Assembly: GCA_009602725.1 (NCBI GenBank)
Contig: WELB01000013.1
Location: 402,397-420,364, forward strand
DNA: 17,968 nt
Source of the DNA: Spirogloea muscicola
Lineage: Eukaryota; Streptophyta; Zygnematophyceae; Spirogloeales; Spirogloeaceae
Direction of reading: 5' to 3'
This document shows, in pieces, positions 15,132 through 17,968 of this stretch. The translations under genes and the position numbers were made by a program. How positions within the stretch are numbered: the first letter of the stretch is position 1; the number at the start of each line of letters is the position of its first letter. The notes under the pieces were generated by a model. That model did no database searches, had not been told where the DNA came from, and saw nothing but the letters and a program-made list of their open reading frames with translations.

Positions 15132-16084
15132 GTTTCCTCAACATTTTCCAGAGGCCGAAGCCCGCACCATTTCTGTGTTCGTTACAAGCAGTGCAGCCAA
15201 TAGATGCACTCAAGCAATCAATGCAAAGACGTGCGCTCAAATAATGAGCACAACACTCCGAACGCGTAAGACTTGCAAGGAACAGCACAATGATAAGGCT
15301 GCTCACCGCAGAGGAAAGATGTAGTGAACTCGGCCCTACACACGCAGTAAGGGTGAGTCGTCCTTGTTAAGTTCGGCTGTAGGGGGTTTACGGACCAACC
15401 CAGTACACGGCAAAGCACTAGCACATAGCGCAGCGGAAGACAGGCCCTGTGGCGCCGCCGTCCGGCGGCGACCCCACCTCCTGGGCGCGAGCCAGCAGCT
15501 GGCCCCCAACGGACGCAGCCACGGACTCCCCGCAGCGAGCCCCGCAGAAGGCTGCGGCGGCGGCTGCGGCGGCGAGCAGCGCCAAGGCTGCTCCTGGGCT
15601 TCGCCCGTCCGAACTGATGTCGGGTCTCGGCTCAAGGCTCGTAGTGCTTCCCCCGTGCCACGCCCCCTTCCAGGGGTGTGAGCGGGTCGCCCCAAGGCCT
15701 GCCCTTGCGGCGGGCCCAAGGTCCCCCCGTGGCAGGGTGGAACCTGGCGAGAGTTAGTCCAGGACGTGCGGGAGTTGCCCGCACCTGGGCGCGCCCACTT
15801 GTACATCAAGCGGCTAGCGGTCATGTCATGTAACGCTAACAGCACCGTGTTGCATAAGCAAACGGCTGGATCGTTACAAAATGCGACTTTCGCAAGCGGG
15901 TTCGCGCAACGCTCACTAACCGCGCACGCCGTAGGCGCCGGGCTCTACGCTCTCAAGGACGCAGGCGCGAGTAAACGCAGGCGTGGTGGGCGCAGGCAGG
16001 AGGGTAAGATTTGCCAAGCGAGCTGCTTGGCCAGGCCCGCTCGCCCCGACATGGGCCGGACGCGGTGAAACCTTTGCGCTACCT
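15132..16084. other. Unassigned region with one exon-like GC-rich stretch
   Basis: Most of this region shows nothing recognisable. At 15434-15640 a plus-strand frame after a splice-acceptor-like GAAGACAG reads PVAPPSGGDPTSWARASSWP. It then gives an Ala-rich run and ends SELMSGLGS. It could be an exon of an unidentified gene or simply GC-rich low-complexity sequence with (GCG)n. There is no start, stop or donor that makes a gene. Confidence 0.25.
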
Positions 16085-16130
16085 GATTGGCTAGGTGCGC
16101 TATTGGCTACGCTCGTTGGCTAGGCGAGAA
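16085..16130. repeat. Short cluster of TTGGCTA motifs
   Basis: GATTGGCTAGG, TATTGGCTACG and CGTTGGCTAGG occur within 46 nt. On the minus strand the first two give CCAAT, as in CCAAT-box elements. No downstream gene is visible on that strand, so a promoter role is speculative. Confidence 0.35.
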
Positions 16131-16146
16131 GGGTTGTCTCTCAAAG

Positions 16147-16220
16147 AAGCAAGCGCGGCCAGATTAACTGGTGGCTGGGAGAGGCCAGCCCAAAAGAATG
16201 GACAAGGTCTGAAGGAGTCG
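16147..16220 (+). repeat. Dispersed hairpin repeat, long copy B
   Basis: Nearly identical to copy A over 74 nt, with the perfect GGCTGG/CCAGCC stem and the same continuation AAGGTCTGAAGGAG. Its left 29 nt are also present in inverted form at 16321-16348, making a large imperfect palindrome around 16150-16348. Confidence 0.8.
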
Positions 16221-16320
16221 GAGCTCTCAAAGCCGTTCATCCGACCCAGTGGTCGACCTGATTCGTGGATTGGTGATCTTTGGCCGTCCGTTCCATGATG
16301 GCCCCTCCACCGCTTCGGTA

Positions 16321-16348
16321 GCCACCAGTCAATCTGGCCGCGCTTGCT
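16321..16348 (-). repeat. Dispersed hairpin repeat, left-end fragment D (inverted)
   Basis: On the minus strand it reads AGCAAGCGCGGCCAGATTGA then CTGGTGGC, matching the left end of copies A and B with one change. Beyond this the similarity fades. Confidence 0.7.
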
Positions 16349-16598
16349 GATTCGGTAGCGCCCACCTTGACGGTCTTGTTGGTGGTTGAGGTACCTTCAG
16401 ATGGGCTTCCCTCGTTGCGCTTTGAACGGTCTTTGGCAGATTGGCGTCGTGCGTGGGCTTTGGGGATAGTTTGCCGGCAGCTAGTCTGTCGGATGTGAGG
16501 CTCCTCACTCGTGACTACCGAGTGGTCCATCCTCCCCCGTTCTGCCATAGCCTCTTCAGGCCCCGCAGTCGCTGCTTAGCTCGTAGTTTGGCCCCTAA

Positions 16599-16645
16599 GA
16601 ACCTTGTCAATTCTTTCCGGGCTGGCTTCTCACAGCCCTTGCCCC
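16599..16645 (-). repeat. Dispersed hairpin repeat, copy G
   Basis: On the minus strand it reads GGCTGTGAGAAGCCAGCCCG, then GAAAGAATTGACAAGGTTC. The stem and the ATTGACAAGGT tail identify the family; the left extension of the long copies is absent. Confidence 0.65.
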
Positions 16646-16660
16646 CATGAGGAGAGCCAC

Positions 16661-16681
16661 TTCTTCTTCTTCTTCTTCTTT
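16661..16681. repeat. TTC trinucleotide microsatellite
   Basis: Seven TTC units. A second, imperfect GTT/GTC run follows at about 16728-16772. Confidence 0.85.
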
Positions 16682-16789
16682 GGCCCTTGTAGTCGCTCCG
16701 TTGTTGTCGTCCGCCTTATATGAGCGGTTGTTGTTGTAGTTGTCGTTGTTGTTGTCGTTGTTGATGTTGTCCGCAGTCGATAAGCGGTC

Positions 16790-17036
16790 GCCGAGAGAGA
16801 AAGAGAGAGAGAGAGAATTGGTCCTTCATCCTCAGCTTAAATCCTTCCTAAAGGTGTATGATTCAGCCTAGGAAGCCAGAGAGAGAGAGGAAGATAGAGA
16901 AGTGGTCCTCCATCCTTTTAGCTTGAATCACACCCAAAGGTGTATGATTCAGCTTCGGAAGCCAGAGAGAGAGAGGAAGGAAGAGAGAGAAGTGGTCCTC
17001 CATCCTTAGCTTGTATCACACCCAAAGGGCTGTGTA
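16790..17036. repeat. GA-rich tandem repeat, three units of about 84-90 nt
   Basis: Each unit has a GAGA-rich run, then GGTCCTYCATCC, TAGCTT, ATCACACCCAAAGG or a variant, and in the first two GTGTATGATTCAGC followed by GGAAGCCAGAGAGAGAGAGG. The GGTCC landmarks are at 16820, 16904 and 16994. The first unit is the most diverged. Confidence 0.8.
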
Positions 17037-17089
17037 AGTCAGGAGCTGTGTAATTTGGTGCCTTTCGGCCTTTCGAACAACCATTTTCA

Positions 17090-17114
17090 CTGGGCTGGTC
17101 TCTCACAGTCCCCC
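17090..17114 (-). repeat. Dispersed hairpin repeat, copy H
   Basis: On the minus strand it reads GGGGACTGTGAGAGACCAGC then CC, a core-only copy with two stem changes relative to the long form. Confidence 0.5.
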
Positions 17115-17136
17115 GCCCCCTTTGGCGAGCTCACTT

Positions 17137-17167
17137 CTTTGGGCTGGCCTCTCACAGCCAATGCCTT
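17137..17167 (-). repeat. Dispersed hairpin repeat, copy I
   Basis: On the minus strand it reads AAGGCATTGGCTGTGAGAGG then CCAGCCCAAAG. It lies 23 nt from copy H in the same orientation, so the two may be a local duplication. Confidence 0.65.
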
Positions 17168-17394
17168 GATCTGGAAGTGCTCTCTCTTTTCCCGTTCGGA
17201 CTTGTGCACCCCCGTCTTTGCCTGACGGTGAAGCGGAACCGGTCCTGACGACCGTGGGTTAGGCGGCCGGAGCCGGGGGCAACGCTGAGGGTGTATTGTT
17301 GCGTCTGCCGAGACTGTCTGGCTGGGCGCCCACCGGGCCAGGCCTTGTAGGGGCGAGAGCCCGGGGCAGGAGGCCCCAGAGGCTGCCCCGCCAG

Positions 17395-17485
17395 GCCCGC
17401 CATAGCCGGCATGCCCGCCATCGCCAGCATGCCCAGAGCACTGGCATGCCGTCAGGCCGTGCCGCAGCCGGCCATGCCGACGAGT
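17395..17485. repeat. GGCATGCC-rich degenerate array beside copy C
   Basis: Units such as CGGCATGCCCGCCATCG, CAGCATGCCC, TGGCATGCCG and CGGCCATGCCG recur. Relative to copy C on its own strand, the array lies on the same side as the array at 12912-13020 does for copy A. This suggests repeat and array moved or were duplicated together. Confidence 0.6.
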
Positions 17486-17495
17486 GCCCCTCTTG

Positions 17496-17561
17496 TCAGA
17501 CCTTGTCCATTCTTTTGGGCTGGCCTCTCCCAGCCACCAGTTAATCTGGCCGTGCTTGCTT
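17496..17561 (-). repeat. Dispersed hairpin repeat, long copy C (inverted)
   Basis: On the minus strand it reads AAGCACGGCCAGATTAACTG then GTGGCTGGGAGAGGCCAGCC and AAAAGAATGGACAAGGTCTGA. It is the inverted partner of copies A and B, about 4.6 kb from A. Similarity to A ends just after CTGA. Confidence 0.8.
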
Positions 17562-17762
17562 CTTGTCTGCCAAGCTAGCCCGTCGTGTCTACACTTTCCG
17601 TCTGGCTAACAGACGATTAGGCTAACTATCCACACCACGTGACGGTAGCCGTCACAACGGGGCGAGCCAACGGGATGGGACGTCCTGGCGCGTCGTCGTC
17701 CCGTTCGGCGAGCTGCGTGCTCTCTAGGCCAGGTTCAGTCCCCCCCTCGGGAAGGAGGCTAG

Positions 17763-17968
17763 ATGCAGAGCACCGCGGCCCGCCCGACCCTCCGGCTCCC
17801 CCGCCCACCTCGCCGCAGGACCACCGCTGCCGCCGCCGCCGCCAGCGCCATTGCCGCCGCCGCCGCCCGACTATCAGCCGCCGCCGCCGCCGTCCCGCCG
17901 CCCCGCTACCGCGGCTGCCGCGGCTCTCGCAAGCGCTGCCACCCGTCGCCCGGGCACAGCGCGGCGCC
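17763..17968 (+). CDS. Partial CDS at the window edge, probable organelle-targeted protein
   Basis: An ATG at 17763 directly follows an in-frame TAG (17760-17762), so it is the first possible start of this frame. The frame stays open for 68 codons to the edge. The product starts MQSTAARPTLRLPRPPRRRT, continues with Ala/Ser/Arg runs, and contains no Asp or Glu. That composition is typical of chloroplast or mitochondrial transit peptides in green algae, and the first exon of the synthase gene in this window is similar. The mature protein lies outside, so no function can be given. GCC-microsatellite content means a chance open frame is a real alternative. Confidence 0.4.
   Translation, partial: MQSTAARPTLRLPRPPRRRTTAAAAAASAIAAAAARLSAAAAAVPPPRYRGCRGSRKRCHPSPGHSAA

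Noticed and set aside
15336-15845. Minus-strand open frame of about 170 codons
   Set aside because: Pro/Arg/Ala-rich product of GC-rich sequence, with an opposite-strand open frame of equal quality and no recognisable domain.
17725-17745. GGTTCAGTCC, resembling a tRNA T-loop box
   Set aside because: No matching A box or cloverleaf upstream at the right distance.

Overview
The window looks like nuclear DNA of a green alga, most likely a trebouxiophyte or related chlorophyte. Three lines of evidence point there. The three clear genes are intron-rich with GC-rich coding exons. Their proteins most resemble land-plant/green-algal families, including the plant-type fused aminodeoxychorismate synthase. 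A TGTAA motif, the usual chlorophyte polyadenylation signal, lies just past the stop of that synthase gene. The species assignment is inference; no rRNA or organelle marker is present.

The left 11.5 kb is gene-dense and ordered. (1) After an 87-base T run, an AMMECR1-family gene (187-1461, +, five exons, 213 aa) reads rightward. (2) About 0.9 kb of apparently non-coding DNA separates it tail-to-tail from the aminodeoxychorismate synthase gene (2351 to about 7705, -, eleven exons, about 1,080 aa), a chloroplast folate-pathway enzyme carrying both the glutaminase and the chorismate-aminating halves. (3) A short head-to-head intergenic segment (about 7748-8112, possibly a bidirectional promoter) leads to a CBS-domain protein gene (8158-11504, +, eight exons, 472 aa), a SNF4-like plant family with a long Gly/Ala-rich hydrophobic segment. 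I rebuilt the exons by hand from conserved protein blocks and matching intron phases. All introns are GT-AG except one probable GC-AG intron. No shared pathway links the three genes.

The right 6.4 kb (11505-17968) is a different landscape: no complete gene I can recognise, but many repeats. It holds about ten partial copies of one short dispersed hairpin-containing repeat in both orientations, GCATGC-rich degenerate arrays beside two of those copies, a 0.64-kb foldback element with arms of about 230 nt, a perfect 36-nt tandem duplication, an 84-90 nt GA-rich tandem repeat, and trinucleotide microsatellites. Some unrecognised exon-like open frames (13240-13940, 14828-14998, 15434-15640) may be gene or transposon remnants. 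At the right edge, an open frame from 17763 has the composition of an organelle transit peptide and runs off the window, so a fourth gene probably starts there.

I found no CRISPR array, tRNA, rRNA or recognisable defence system. The most notable unexplained feature is the dispersed hairpin repeat family with its foldback and GCATGC arrays. The left genes look like conserved housekeeping genes with some unusual gene-structure details.
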